A stretch of DNA of 64,000 nucleotides, taken from positions 22,967,675 to 23,031,674 of the forward strand of contig NC_058046.1 in the NCBI RefSeq assembly GCF_020085105.1, in the 5' to 3' direction. The notes below the pieces were generated by a model, which made no database searches, was not told where the DNA came from, and was given only the letters and a program-made list of their open reading frames with translations. Source of the stretch: Siniperca chuatsi. Lineage: Eukaryota > Chordata > Actinopteri > Centrarchiformes > Sinipercidae. This document shows, piece by piece, positions 38,359 through 49,126 of this stretch. Both the position numbers and the translations under genes were made by a program. Position 1 is the stretch's first letter. The number at the start of each line of letters is the position of its first letter.

Positions 38359-41300
38359 CTCCTCCTGTTGTTTTTCTATCTGGAAGGAGGACAAAGTTCA
38401 GTCCCAGCTGTATGCTGATGCCTACACTTTTCACAAGTTAAAAAACTCACAGTGCATGAAATCCCCTTGTTGACAGGAGACAAATACTTTTTTTCATGGG
38501 AAATGTTTCATAGCAACTGGCAGTTTGACAAATTCCTTCAGGAGAAAAGTGTGAGGAGAAAAAGTTGCCTCTTTATTACAGCTGGTTAAGATATGTCAAC
38601 CCTGATTATAGTGTATGCATTTGCCTTGTAAATCAAATTGAATGCTTTTACATTATGTAAAGTAAATTATAGAGGTGTATTATGAGTCTCCAAGAACATG
38701 GAGGAACATTGTGCAATTCTGTTTTTTACTTTCAGTGCAGAGAGGGGAAGTGCAAAAGGACAGTCTCTTGTATGTGTCCATCATGTTTTAAGGCCCATAC
38801 AAACTCATTCAATATGTACAAGTGGCATAACTTAGTCTTAAGCATTCCTGAGAAAGTATCCTGCAGTTCAATACACACAGACAGTAAAAGTAGGGAAATA
38901 TTAACAGGGTATTGTGTAGCACTGAACATGGGAGATCATATCGTAGAAAAGGTTTCAGTCGTAGTCATCTGGACACTGTTTTCAGAATCAAGACGTTTCG
39001 GCTCCCATCCGGAAGTCATTCTCAATTGAGACAAAAACAGAAACAGTGTCCAGATGACTACGACTGAAACCTTTTCTACGACAGAACACTCCTGGACGAA
39101 TGAGGGACTACACCGTCTTATGGGAGATCATAAGTGAGCAAATTATATTCTTATAGTTCAGGGCAGACCAAAAAATGTGGAGTACAATTAGAAAAATGGA
39201 ATTTAGCTCACCAAAGCAACAGGGGAAAATTAAATGATGAACTTCATAATACAGAGATTTAGGAGGGATGAAAAACTGCAAAAGACAGTAACTTCAAAAC
39301 AATATCATTTAAAATTCAGCTGCTGAAGCTAATTAACAGCTTAACAGCTTCAGGTCCTTTACCCAATAATTCTGGAGACACATTGTAATTCTTGTTAAAA
39401 CTTGTTACCCAGTTTTAGGTGAGGGAGCAATGATTGCATAACACTGCATTAAAGAGACAGTAATCTATGTGACATCAACAGTTAAAGTATATAAAATAGC
39501 TGTAAACAGCCTCAAAGTTCAGTCAGGCAAGTGTGGTTATCTGTCTGCAGAAATAGGCCACTGAGCACTAAGGTCAAAGGCCAGTTTTAACTAGGGGTTG
39601 GGGTTTAACAAAGAATAAAATGCACAGTTAGAAATGTGAATATAAGCTATTATCTGAAACTATGATGAGCAGTAGAGCGGATGGACGCAATAAAAATAAC
39701 ACCTGACAATTTAATACAATAAACTTGCAGCTTGTTGTTATAACATTGGAAATGAGGTATTCGTTTTTCTCAGTTGTGATTTTTAAGCAGTATTTTGCAC
39801 TGTTGTTGGGTTGGTCTGCCAGTCTCGAAAGGTTGTTCCTGCGCTGTGTCCCCCTGCATATCTGTACAAGAGTCACCACTTTGAGTTCTCACAATTAAAT
39901 ATTTGAGATATAGTGAAGACAAGTGCTGCTTGTCCTAATTTCCGGAGTTCTGTTAGGAACACTTGCGCCACACACTGTAGCAGAGTTAGTATTACCAACA
40001 TGGAGGGAGCACTGCAAATAATCCCCCAAGTAGAAACTAAGAATTGAAGATCTACAAGAACACATACAAACAGAGTAGAACAAACACAAACACATGGAGG
40101 CTGTGGTGTAGCAGTTACAGCAGACAACATGCATCAGTGTACAGAAAAATGCAGGTATCAGTGTCTGTAAACACCATCTGATCAGTGCAGTGAGATGTGA
40201 CTGCGGCGTAGCAGTCAGATGATACAGCAGAGCACGACATGTGACTTGTAGTGTCCTGCCAGGACTAGCTTACTGTATGACCCAGTGTTACTCATTTACG
40301 GCGTCTGACACTGTGGTGTATGCTCTTTATCAGGGCACACTGACCTGCACATAATAATGCATATCAGTAAGTTTCAAGAGATCTGAATTGATAATATTCA
40401 TCTAAGCTAAACTATGCCAAATAACTAACACTAAAAGGTGATACAGGTGGCACAATATCTTAGAAACCTATGTCATGCACCACACTGTATGCCTCACACT
40501 CAATCTGCCATCGTTAAGTCCTTTTCTTATCATTTCTTATTATATCACACCCCCTACCTGTATGATGCACCCTTTCATACAGTTCATACATGTTTTCCCA
40601 TTCATACTATTTCTGCGCTTGTGATTTGCAACATTTGTAACATAGTTACATAGTCAAACAGAAGCACCATTATGCACAGTTATTCCCACTCCTTTGTAAT
40701 TTAGAACATTGCAACTGCTGCTCTGCATTTTCATTCATTCATTGCATCATCATTTGCACTTTGCACCTCCCTTTATTCTACATGTATATGTTATTCAACT
40801 TTAAATTTATTTCCCTATGGCTGTATATTCTATTTGGTCATGTGTGTATATACAGTATATACATTATCTGTATATATTATTTATTTGACTATATATATTT
40901 AGTACCTTTGGCACAAAAATGTCTTTAGGGATGAATAAAGTTCTATCTCATGTTATCTCTTCAGACTTCAACCTTGTGTAAAGATGGGTGATGCATGCTA
41001 AGACGTGTATTTGTTTTTTCAAAATATTCACACATTTCATGGTGATGATAAGTGAATGGTTTGCAAAAGCTGCAGTGTTGTGAAACTGAAATGGGCTTTA
41101 GTCTCAATGCTGACCTTGGTTTACAGCATACTGCTGCCTAATGAGAACTTACATTTGATAGGCTACTTTAAGTATTTTTTCCTGACAAGACTAGACACTA
41201 TGTGTACATAACATTATACATTAGACTACTTGAAGTGAATGTAACTTTCTGCATTCTGGCACATTATGAAAATTCTTGCTGTTATTTTGATAGGTAGGAG

Positions 41301-41448
41301 GCATTGGCATTCTTTTTACCATTAAAGAAATAATGATGAAAAAAATGAAAAAGCGATGTAAATTAAATCTGAATACACTTTTAGTAATTGTTCGTTTGCC
41401 TGATTCATTGCGGTTGATAAGAAGAACATGTAAACACTTGTCACTCAC
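38359..41448. other. Intergenic interval with no supported gene
   Basis: About 3 kb upstream of selenop. It contains the fold-back repeat at 38941-39081. Short minus-strand frames near 39.9-40.1 kb have weak splice context: an acceptor-like TTATTTGCAG precedes a 38-codon open stretch ending in TAA. They could be a second exon for the orphan exon at 41449-41559, but this is speculative. Confidence 0.4.
38941..39081. repeat. Fold-back element with perfect 41-bp arms
   Basis: The left arm (38941-38981) and right arm (39041-39081) are exact reverse complements over 41 bases, beginning TCGTAGAAAAGGTTTCAGTC, around a 59-base loop. The loop carries GTTTCGGCTCCCATCCGG. No coding frame. Perfect arms imply a recent origin or ongoing gene conversion. 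Confidence 0.85.
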
Positions 41449-41559
41449 CGCTGTCACTAAGCAACGCTCCTCGGCGTCCTTGACTTCGCAAGGGTTTCTG
41501 GGAATCTGAGGCCCAAGGGTTGAACGACCGCCCTTTTTGGAGTAACGAGAGTAGAACAA
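41449..41559 (-). CDS. Orphan first coding exon, divergent from znf131
   Basis: A minus-strand ATG opens a 37-codon frame (MFYSRYSKKGGRSTLGPQIP onwards, ending CLVTA) that stops exactly at a strong donor, GTGAGTGAC, in phase 0. Composition is GC-richer than its flanks, and the ATG is within about 70 bases of the presumed znf131 leader, so a bidirectional promoter is likely. I do not recognise the protein. Downstream exons would lie between here and 38.4 kb on the minus strand; the only phase-compatible candidate I saw is near 39.9-40.0 kb. It could also be a non-coding transcript exon. Confidence 0.35.
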
Positions 41560-41625
41560 CGGTACATGCGTCGAGGGAAATATTATCGCAAAACAACTTT
41601 CTGAAGCAGTGTAACCAAACGGAAG
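41560..41625 (+). other. znf131: Possible znf131 leader exon 1
   Basis: A short non-coding stretch in CpG-containing sequence ends at donor GTATGT (from 41626). The next acceptor on this strand with a coding exon is at 42921-42922, which is znf131. The 5' end is uncertain. Confidence 0.4.
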
Positions 41626-41722
41626 GTATGTATACCGATGGTTTTTAAATGTGTATTTTGACCCACATCGGTTATAATTATGAAATCTGTCTAGGAAAAG
41701 TGTATTTTAATGCGCGGTTTGA

Positions 41723-41859
41723 TGACGTAATGTTGATTGTCAAATGCGAAATGGCGAGCGTGCTAAGAGGCCTGTTACCTGCAACACTCTGGGGTCGTAC
41801 TATGTTTATGTCCTTTATTTTCCAGTATCGAAACCATTGCATAGGTATATCTAGTCTTG
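41723..41859 (+). promoter_or_regulatory. znf131: CRE/YY1-like start site with an alternative first exon
   Basis: TGACGTAA (41723-41730) is a CRE-like site, and AAATGGCGAGC around 41749 is YY1-like. An ATG at 41751 opens a frame (MASVLRGLLPATLWG..) running to a strong donor GTAAGT at 41860. Spliced to the znf131 exon at 42923 the frame would read past the znf131 ATG by a few codons and stop (TGA within GGCTGAGG). It would then act as an overlapping upstream ORF. Alternatively it starts a different, unseen protein. Confidence 0.35.
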
Positions 41860-42940
41860 GTAAGTTGGGCTTTGGTTACATGCATTTCTCGAATATGTTA
41901 AATTAGTTATTTTGTTCTTCTGCGGGAGGCAGGATTGTATGTTTGCTAGTCAACGTTAAGCTAACATCGAGCTGGACTAGCAAAGCTGTTAACGTTAGCC
42001 AAATGAACAACCATGTGTCGGAAATTTGTTGAATTTTATGCCCGTCTTCTCTTGTGGCACGTCAGGATCCGCTCTTAAAATTTAGCAGGGTGTCATTTAT
42101 ATGTCATATTTGTACAGTTTCGCAGTTTCTGGCAAGCGTGACGTTTAACCAAGTTTAGTAACGTTAGTGATGTGGTTCTCGTGGGCCCTCATCTTGACTT
42201 CCTCGCTCTGTGCAATGTTGTTGCCCTGTAAAAGCCCTTTCAGCTTTGAACCTCAGACAATTTCAACTCTTTCAGCCAAATACAATTTAATTACAGCATT
42301 CCTTCATTGTTCAGATGCAGGTCTGCCAGCTGTGCTCTAAAACTACAAATTCAGTGATGCATTGATCAAAATTTTAAATGTATTCACTTAACATTTAATG
42401 ATATCTGGTTCTCTTCAGACAATTGTCTTTATGTTTTTTTGGTCATATGGTTTGCAGAGCATTTGTCGCACAAACTATTTTATCCAAGGGGTCTGATCAG
42501 GGAGAATATCACTGTAGATGTGATGTAGATGAATATCTATAGCCTTGTGTAAATGACAGTCAGGATATGGTGTTGTAAACAGACTGCCCAAAATATTTTG
42601 TTAATTTTATTTTCAGTTTTGTTTATCGCCACTAAATGACTGCTGATGTGAACTTATGTGTTGGGAAAAAAAAGGTTGGTTGTCTTTTTTCTGTCTTGAT
42701 TAAGTTGTTTTTAGTGTAAACGATTGTCAAAACCACATCTTTTGTTGTGCTTTTGTCTAACAACGCATCAAAACAATGGAGAAAATTGTAACCAGGAGTC
42801 AAGGTCAATCAAAGTGACATTGTGATGGTTGCATGTGTGTGTGGGCAGTTCTGGTAATAGCTTTGATACTTTTCTAAAACAATACTAAGAATTGTATGTC
42901 CATCTGCCTCTGTTCCCAACAGAAAGGGATAAGGTCAATA

Positions 42941-45900
42941 ATGGCGGCTGAGGTGGAGGTGGAGGTGGACAGAGGCAGTGAGTACCCAGCACACTACAAA
43001 GTCATGATGGACAAACTTAATGAACAACGACAGCTGGACCAGTTCACAGACATTACCTTAATTGTGGATGGTGAGTAGGCACACATTATAGGTCATTTTT
43101 ATGATGTCTTAGTGAAATTCCTAAGCAGTGCTTTTCATTTCCATGCCTATTGTCTCTTGCAGGACACCAGTTCAGAGCCCATAAAGCAGTGTTGGCAGCA
43201 TGCAGTCAGTTTTTCCATAAGTTCTTCCAGGATTTTACCCAGGAGCCACTGGTGGAGATAGAAGGTACTCTGTGTTTTAATTGAATTTTTTTTTTTTAAG
43301 TAGTCAGACAGCAGACAGGGGACTGTAAACCTCTTATTTGCAAGCAAAAACAATGTGGATTTTAAGTTTATTACCCAAACTGTCAGTTGTCAACATCCAT
43401 TAGAGAGGTAGTTCCTGGATCAATTTTGTAATTACTTAAATGACTTTAGTTGTGTGCACATGTAGTTTTACAAAGCCATTAATGATTATAACTGATCTTT
43501 TACTGAAGTTTTTACTTTCAGGTAAATGGTTTTGAGAAATTTGGATTAACAATTGTTTTGTTTAGAGCATGTCTGATTGTCTGAACACATGTGTTGCTTG
43601 CTTGTCTGGAATCTACCCTCCACTGTTGCTACTTCTAGAAGAATCATCATATTCCCCAGCTCTCAGCAATGAAACGGAGTAAAATGTCATCATAACTGAT
43701 AGGGACAATGGCCAAAACTATGAAAATATGACCCAGGTTGAAAAATGTAAATGTCTTTTTAATATATAAAAGTAAAGGGGCATTATAAACATTGTAAATG
43801 TGCTTTATGTTCCAAACAGCTCCAGCTAAGAATTTGCTGCTACAGATATGTTTTCCTGTGTTTGTTACTATGTTATGTGGAACAACTTTTACTCACCACT
43901 GCTGCTCTGTCATACTCTGACAGGAGTGAGTAACACAGCTTTTCGCCAGCTGATGGAGTTCACTTACACAGCAACACTAGTTGTAGCTGGAGAAGAGGAA
44001 GCCTATGATGTCTGGAAGGCTGCTGAATACCTCCAGATGCAGGAAGCCATCAAAGCACTCAATAAGTGAGACTTGCATACAGTTGACCTGTCACCTTTCA
44101 CTGCTCGAGAAGCTTAAACTGCGTCACTAGAAATCAAAATATAACTATAAGAATTAAAGTGATGTAATTGACGAATGTAGTGGTTCACTGTTTTGTCAGA
44201 TAGAAAGGAATTTGTCTCAGGATTCCTTACTATAAACATTGTTGTCCCTCAATAAGAGCTCATCTTCTCTTGTAGGACAAATGAGAATCCCTCGCCGACA
44301 GCAAAGAGCAAAAGTAAAAAGAGGAAGATTGCTGAGACATCTAATGTGATTACAGAAACCCTACCTTCAGTGGAAGGGGAACAGGTTAGTATGTTCATGA
44401 TGGTCATAGAGATATAGTTCCTTGTAAAGCAGTGGACAATAAGATTGGCTGAAATTTCAGTGACTGGCTCTATTTTTCCACCACTAAGATCAATTGTTGG
44501 TGCTAAAATCCCCTAATGTATGAAGTGAACACAAGTGGCCCTTACTTTGTCCACGCATCATATTGTCAGGACTGAATGTTTTCAATGTTCTCCAGGTGGA
44601 GATTGAGTTGATAGGAGAGGGGGCCATTGAGGTGGAGGAGACTGGACTGGAGGAGGTGGTCGATGCTGCAAAGAATGCTCAGGCAGCGTCCGATGACTCT
44701 GCTTTGGCTCTTCTTGCTGACATAACCAGCAAGTATCAGCAAGGGGAACCTACGCTACAGGTCATTAAGAAGGGAGAAATAGAAGAGGTACATTGACTTG
44801 TATTTGTACAAACCTTAATTTAAGCTGAGTTTTGTGTTCTTTTGGTTTATTAATTGGTAAACTATGGATATAGGGTAAGAGTTGTAGATGTGAAAGGATT
44901 AACCCTGCTTTGCCTGTGTTTGTGCTTGGCAGGAGGTGGTGTATCAGGAAGAAATGGTGACTGCCTCCAAGGTACTGGAGAATGTCGAGGTCGTAGAGGT
45001 CCAGATTTCCCAAGTGGATAACATGTTCCGCTGCAACAAGTGTGATCGTAGCTTCAAGTTGTACTATCACCTCAAACAGCACTTGAAAACACACCTGGGC
45101 TCGCTGGAAAAACCCCATGTGTGCCACCACTGCGGTAAAGCCTACACGCGGGAGGGCGCCTTGAAGCAGCACATCAGCACGTTTCATTTTGATGCAGAAG
45201 AGCTGTCTCGAAACCAGAAACCCCAGAAGAAAGTGCATGTTTGTGAATACTGTAGAAAGCACTTTGACCACTTCGGCCACTTTAAGGAGCACTTGCGGAA
45301 GCACACTGGTGAGAATGGGAAAAAAAAAGCTGGTTGTGTTCAGTTTCTTAATATGCAAATTACTCAACTTAGTACATTCACAATTATGTATCGTTGACCC
45401 ATGTAGCATTGAAATAAGTGCTATGTTTTATATGTCTTTATATGTCTGTCTGTAGGTGAAAAACCTTATGAGTGTCCAGATTGCCACGAGCGATTTGCAA
45501 GGAACAGCACACTGAAGTGCCATATGGCAGCCTGTCAGAATGGGGCCGGAGCCAAGAAAGGACGCAAGAAACTCTATGAATGCCAGGTACAGTTTGTCCA
45601 GAATCAAGGCCACCAAGCGCTCCTAGACCAGTGCAATGTCAACAGTAGAAAAAGATGTTGCAAATGTTTTTTTTCACATTCTGTAAATGCATTTATTCAC
45701 TTAATGCTGAAAGACATTCTGATATATGGATCCTTTAGTGTGCAGACAGATGTATTGAATGATGTAATAATACTGTATGTACTGATGTATTGTCATACAG
45801 TTTCTTAGATTGTGGTGGTTTACTTTGGGAAATGTAGTTTAACAATTAATAGTTATTGCCAAGTATAAACTGTCAGTATGAAAGTGGTAACAACAGAAAC

Positions 45901-47088
45901 TGTTTTTACTATATATTCACATCTGATTTAATGTCAGGTTTTTTCTGATAATTGCCCTACAGTCGAGTGTTTGCACCTAATCTAAGTCATTTAATATCTG
46001 ATTATACTGGGTATTCGTAAACTACATAGGCCAGATATGATTGACTGGTGAATAATGTATTTCTGTATTAAGAAAATACAGTTTGCATCACAGCCTCCAT
46101 TAATGGTTGCAAGTTAACAAAGGAACAGAGTAGAGCTGAAAGAATTAGTTGATCTATCGGTTATTCGATAGATGAAAAATTAATCTGTAACTACTTACAT
46201 AATTGATTAATTGTTAAAGTAACTTTTCAAGCAAAAATGTCAAATAATTGATGGTTCCAGTTTCTGAAATGTGAGAATGTGTTGCTTTTCTTGGTCTTAC
46301 AGTAAATTTAATATTTTTTTGTTTTGGACTGCTGGGTTGTACAAAACAAGTGTATAATTGAGGGCATTTGTCACTTTTTTCTGAAGTTTTATAGCCCCCG
46401 CGATTAATCTTCCGATCTTCCATGGGGACATCCCTATCTTCTAGTGAATCTAGTATGTTTTATCAGTTCACTTCCTATGTTACTCAAAGGGAAGAATGCT
46501 GATGGTCCTCTCTTTTCTTCTATGACCGTAACATACTATTTTCTCCAACTCCTCCATCAGGTCTGCAGCAGTGTATTCAACAGCTGGGACCAGTTCAAAG
46601 ACCATCTTGTGAGCCACACAGGAGTCAAGCCCAACCACTGCACCATGTGTGACATGTGGTTCACCCACCCAAAAGAACTAAAGGCCCATCTCAAACATAT
46701 CCATTCCATTGAGGACAACAAGTCAACTGAAGAAGTGGTCATCACTGACTCTGCGGCTGCCGCCGCCCTCACCATCACGACACAGGGCATAGACGGAGCC
46801 GAAACGGTCCTGCTGGACGATGGAATCCAGGTGGAACACGTCACAGTGGAGCCTGTGGATGTGATGGAGATGGAGGAGACTGCAACAGTTGTGGTGGAGG
46901 ACGGAGGGGTGGCAGAGATGTGTGAGGAGGACGTGGAGAGATTAAAGCGGGCCGGGGTGCAGATCCAGGTGGTGCACGTGACCACGACTGAAGTTGACGG
47001 GCAGCAGGTGGTGAACTCTCAGGTAGAAGTAGAGATGGAGGGTGAAATTGTGAACGTTGAGGAGGCAGAACAAGCAGTGGTTGTATGA
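42941..47088 (+). CDS. znf131: BTB/POZ zinc-finger protein ZNF131
   Basis: Nuclear BTB zinc-finger transcription regulator. Coding exons: 42941-43070, 43163-43264, 43924-44065, 44276-44384, 44596-44787, 44933-45308, 45456-45586, 46561-47088; all in phase, 569 residues. Seen: N-terminal BTB domain (FTDITLIVDGHQFRAHKAVL, FxEFTYTATL, WKAAEYLQM); a basic stretch KSKSKKRKIAETSNVITE, a likely nuclear signal; a conserved DDSALALLADITSKY block; then six zinc fingers at about residues 257-443 (for example FRCNKC, VCHHC, VCEYC, YECPDC, YECQVC, HCTMC). The fourth ends HMAAC, so it may be a C2HC type. The tail is acidic, rich in V, E and T. Start ATGGCGGCTG follows the acceptor by 18 bases. Upstream splicing and the CpG-type promoter suggest housekeeping expression. 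Close in length and layout to mammalian ZNF131. Confidence 0.95.
46131..46330 (+). repeat. Decayed repeat of the CAACTA..ATCGATTAAT family, copy 2
   Basis: Lies in the last znf131 intron. Starts AGAGCTGAAAGAATTAGTTG, contains ATTCGATAGATGAAAAATTA and later TTTTCAAGCAAAAATGTCAA. Same orientation as 13075-13200. Non-coding. Confidence 0.5.
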
Positions 47089-47632
47089 GAATGTGAAAAG
47101 GACTGTGTCTTAAATGACCTGCAGGACATTCTTTCAGTCCTGAGCAGTTGCATTATCCTGTAGCTGACATCTTAGTTTCCATAAAGAACACTGCATGTGG
47201 GATAAAGCATGTTACTTCAAGATGTCCTGCTGTCTGCCATCACATTGAATGACTCGGTTCCCACCAACCTCACACATTGAACTCGGAGTTATGGACAGTT
47301 ATATAATTTCCTGCTAATGATCCTGTATTTATTATAAAGCTCTTTGCCATCATATCATATTCTCTGTGATTCTTCAGTGCTTCATCACTCTTCATCAATT
47401 TTCATGTGGTTTTTTTTTTTCTGTGTTCTTATTTTACCTCAAATGTATGTTATGTTATTTTAGTTTGGGTCACATGCCAAGACAATTTGACAATGAATGA
47501 AGTTTTCTTGTTGCAGCTCATTAAACAACTGATATATGGTGCTGATGTTCTTCAGTGCTAATGCTACAGTTTTGTTCAAAGTTCTTATTGACTTTTGGTG
47601 TTTTTGTAGGAAAAACTCATATATGGAATAAA
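47089..47632 (+). terminator. znf131: znf131 3' UTR and poly(A) signal
   Basis: Non-coding sequence after the stop. AATAAA at 47627-47632 lies 539 bases downstream of the TGA and is the most likely cleavage signal, as no earlier canonical AATAAA is visible. Confidence 0.55.
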
Positions 47633-47794
47633 ACTGGTTTCCAGAATGGGCTACAAGTCTTGCATCCATCTACTGAGATCTTGATCTTAAAATCCACTTG
47701 TTGCTTTGTGAGGGTATAGATAAATTGAGGGATGCTGTTGAGTTTATTATGCCTTCAAAAAAATGTTTTTCCTTAAAGCTGTCAATATTTTTAT

Positions 47795-48165
47795 ATTAGC
47801 AATGGATTAAATGACATAAATGTGTATTGTGAAAGAAGTTGCTAATAGTGATGAATCCACAGACTTATCACCTAACTCTGCAGTGCCCTTTAGCTCTACA
47901 GATGGGTTTGTTTTGGTTTTACAGCCACAACTGTTTTGATTCGGTCTCACCTGTCACATCAGCATCTTTCCAGATGCAGCAGGCAGCTGTCATCAGTGAA
48001 AAAAGCACTGATAAATAATTATCATTATCAATAATTATCATTTCTCATAATTATGTATAATTATATAATAACTTATAAAGTTTATAAGGTGACTATATGT
48101 CAATGTTGTGTTTACAGCTTGATTCCACTGCCCCCAAGTGGCTAAAAAATCAATGTAGTTTGAGT
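47795..48165 (+). repeat. Unnamed 0.4 kb interspersed repeat, copy B
   Basis: Diverged, collinear copy of 10495-10945: AATGGATTAAATGACATAAA, GTGATGAATCCACAGA, CTAACTCTGCAGTGCCC, GCAGGCAGCTGTC, TGTCAATGTTGTGTTTACAG. It begins soon after the znf131 poly(A) signal. No protein-coding capacity. Confidence 0.65.
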
Positions 48166-48730
48166 AAGTTGGTGTAATGCAGACCAATGCTCATAAACCA
48201 TACATTTTAGAGAACTCTTTTTTTTTCAAAAGAATATAATTAAGATGCTGGTTTAGCATTTGTGCTGGAAAAGTAAGTTATTAAAAGCAGTTGGGTAAAG
48301 TTAAAAAAAAAAATCCTCTGGACTGTAGTTTATTATCTAGTTCATCCAAGAGGCTTCATCAGCTCTACTGATGGAAGAGGGATCCCAGGGAGAAATCTCT
48401 CAGGGTTGTTCACAACAGGGTGTCTAATATGGATGAGTCCAGGTAGTTTCATTTTGACTTGACTGCAACCAATGAATATGTGATGAATCTATTACTGCCA
48501 TTAAAGCGATTGTATTCACAGAATATTAAACCATTGCATCCTAAGCTTATTATAACATCTCAAATATTCCACCGCCCATGGCAAAGACAGCAGGCTGTAT
48601 TACACTGAATAAGTCAAACTACAATTCTCTACCATATAGGCCTGTCAACTGGCTATAGACTAACTGCAATGTACAGCATATATGTGCTTTGTCAATTTGA
48701 TGCGGTTTTGGCGCAGGGAACCCACCTTCT

Positions 48731-48893
48731 TATATAAAACGTTCACATACACGCGAGGATAGTTAAGACATGGGACACCTCTTGGAATCCTGTTAGGGCC
48801 TCCTACTGGTCCTCTGACCCACCTTAAACCTCTGCTGTGCTAATAGCGTGGCCAGTGACCGTGGCGCGTGACAGACACAGGTTAGGTTACCTG
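48731..48893 (+). promoter_or_regulatory. TATA promoter and candidate leader exon
   Basis: TATATAAAA (48731-48739) is followed by about 150 bases of GC-rich sequence that end at a strong donor, CTG then GTGAGTC from 48894. No convincing ORF. This may be the start of a nim1k transcript or of a separate non-coding transcript. Confidence 0.35.
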
Positions 48894-48960
48894 GTGAGTC
48901 CCGCCGCCTCATACTCTGCACAGCTCTTTAACTGAAGTAAAGCCGTAATTCTTGCTTCTC

Positions 48961-49126
48961 ATTGGATAAGAGGAGCACGGTGGACTCCTCAGTCCGCCGC
49001 CGATTGGTCGTTTCACCCGCCAGTCAAGCGGATTTCCTTCACAACAGACTGAACTGGGGAGCAGCTGCTGCAGAACCAGTGCGCTCAATGTCACCAGGCA
49101 CCGGAGAAGATGATTTTACAGCAAGG
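48961..49126 (+). promoter_or_regulatory. Paired inverted CCAAT boxes and second candidate leader exon
   Basis: Two ATTGG motifs (48961-48965 and 49003-49007) lie 42 bases apart, about four helical turns, as in NF-Y-driven promoters. The following GC-rich stretch ends in donor-like AAGGTCGGTAAAG near 49125-49130. With 48731-48893 it marks a transcription start region between znf131 and nim1k. The open frame across it probably reflects GC content. Confidence 0.4.

Noticed and set aside
44765-45409. 214-residue minus-strand frame
   Set aside because: Antisense to znf131 zinc-finger exons, whose plus-strand frame is clearly the coding one.
46557-46985. 142-residue minus-strand frame rich in Ser and Thr
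   Set aside because: Antisense to the acidic tail of znf131.
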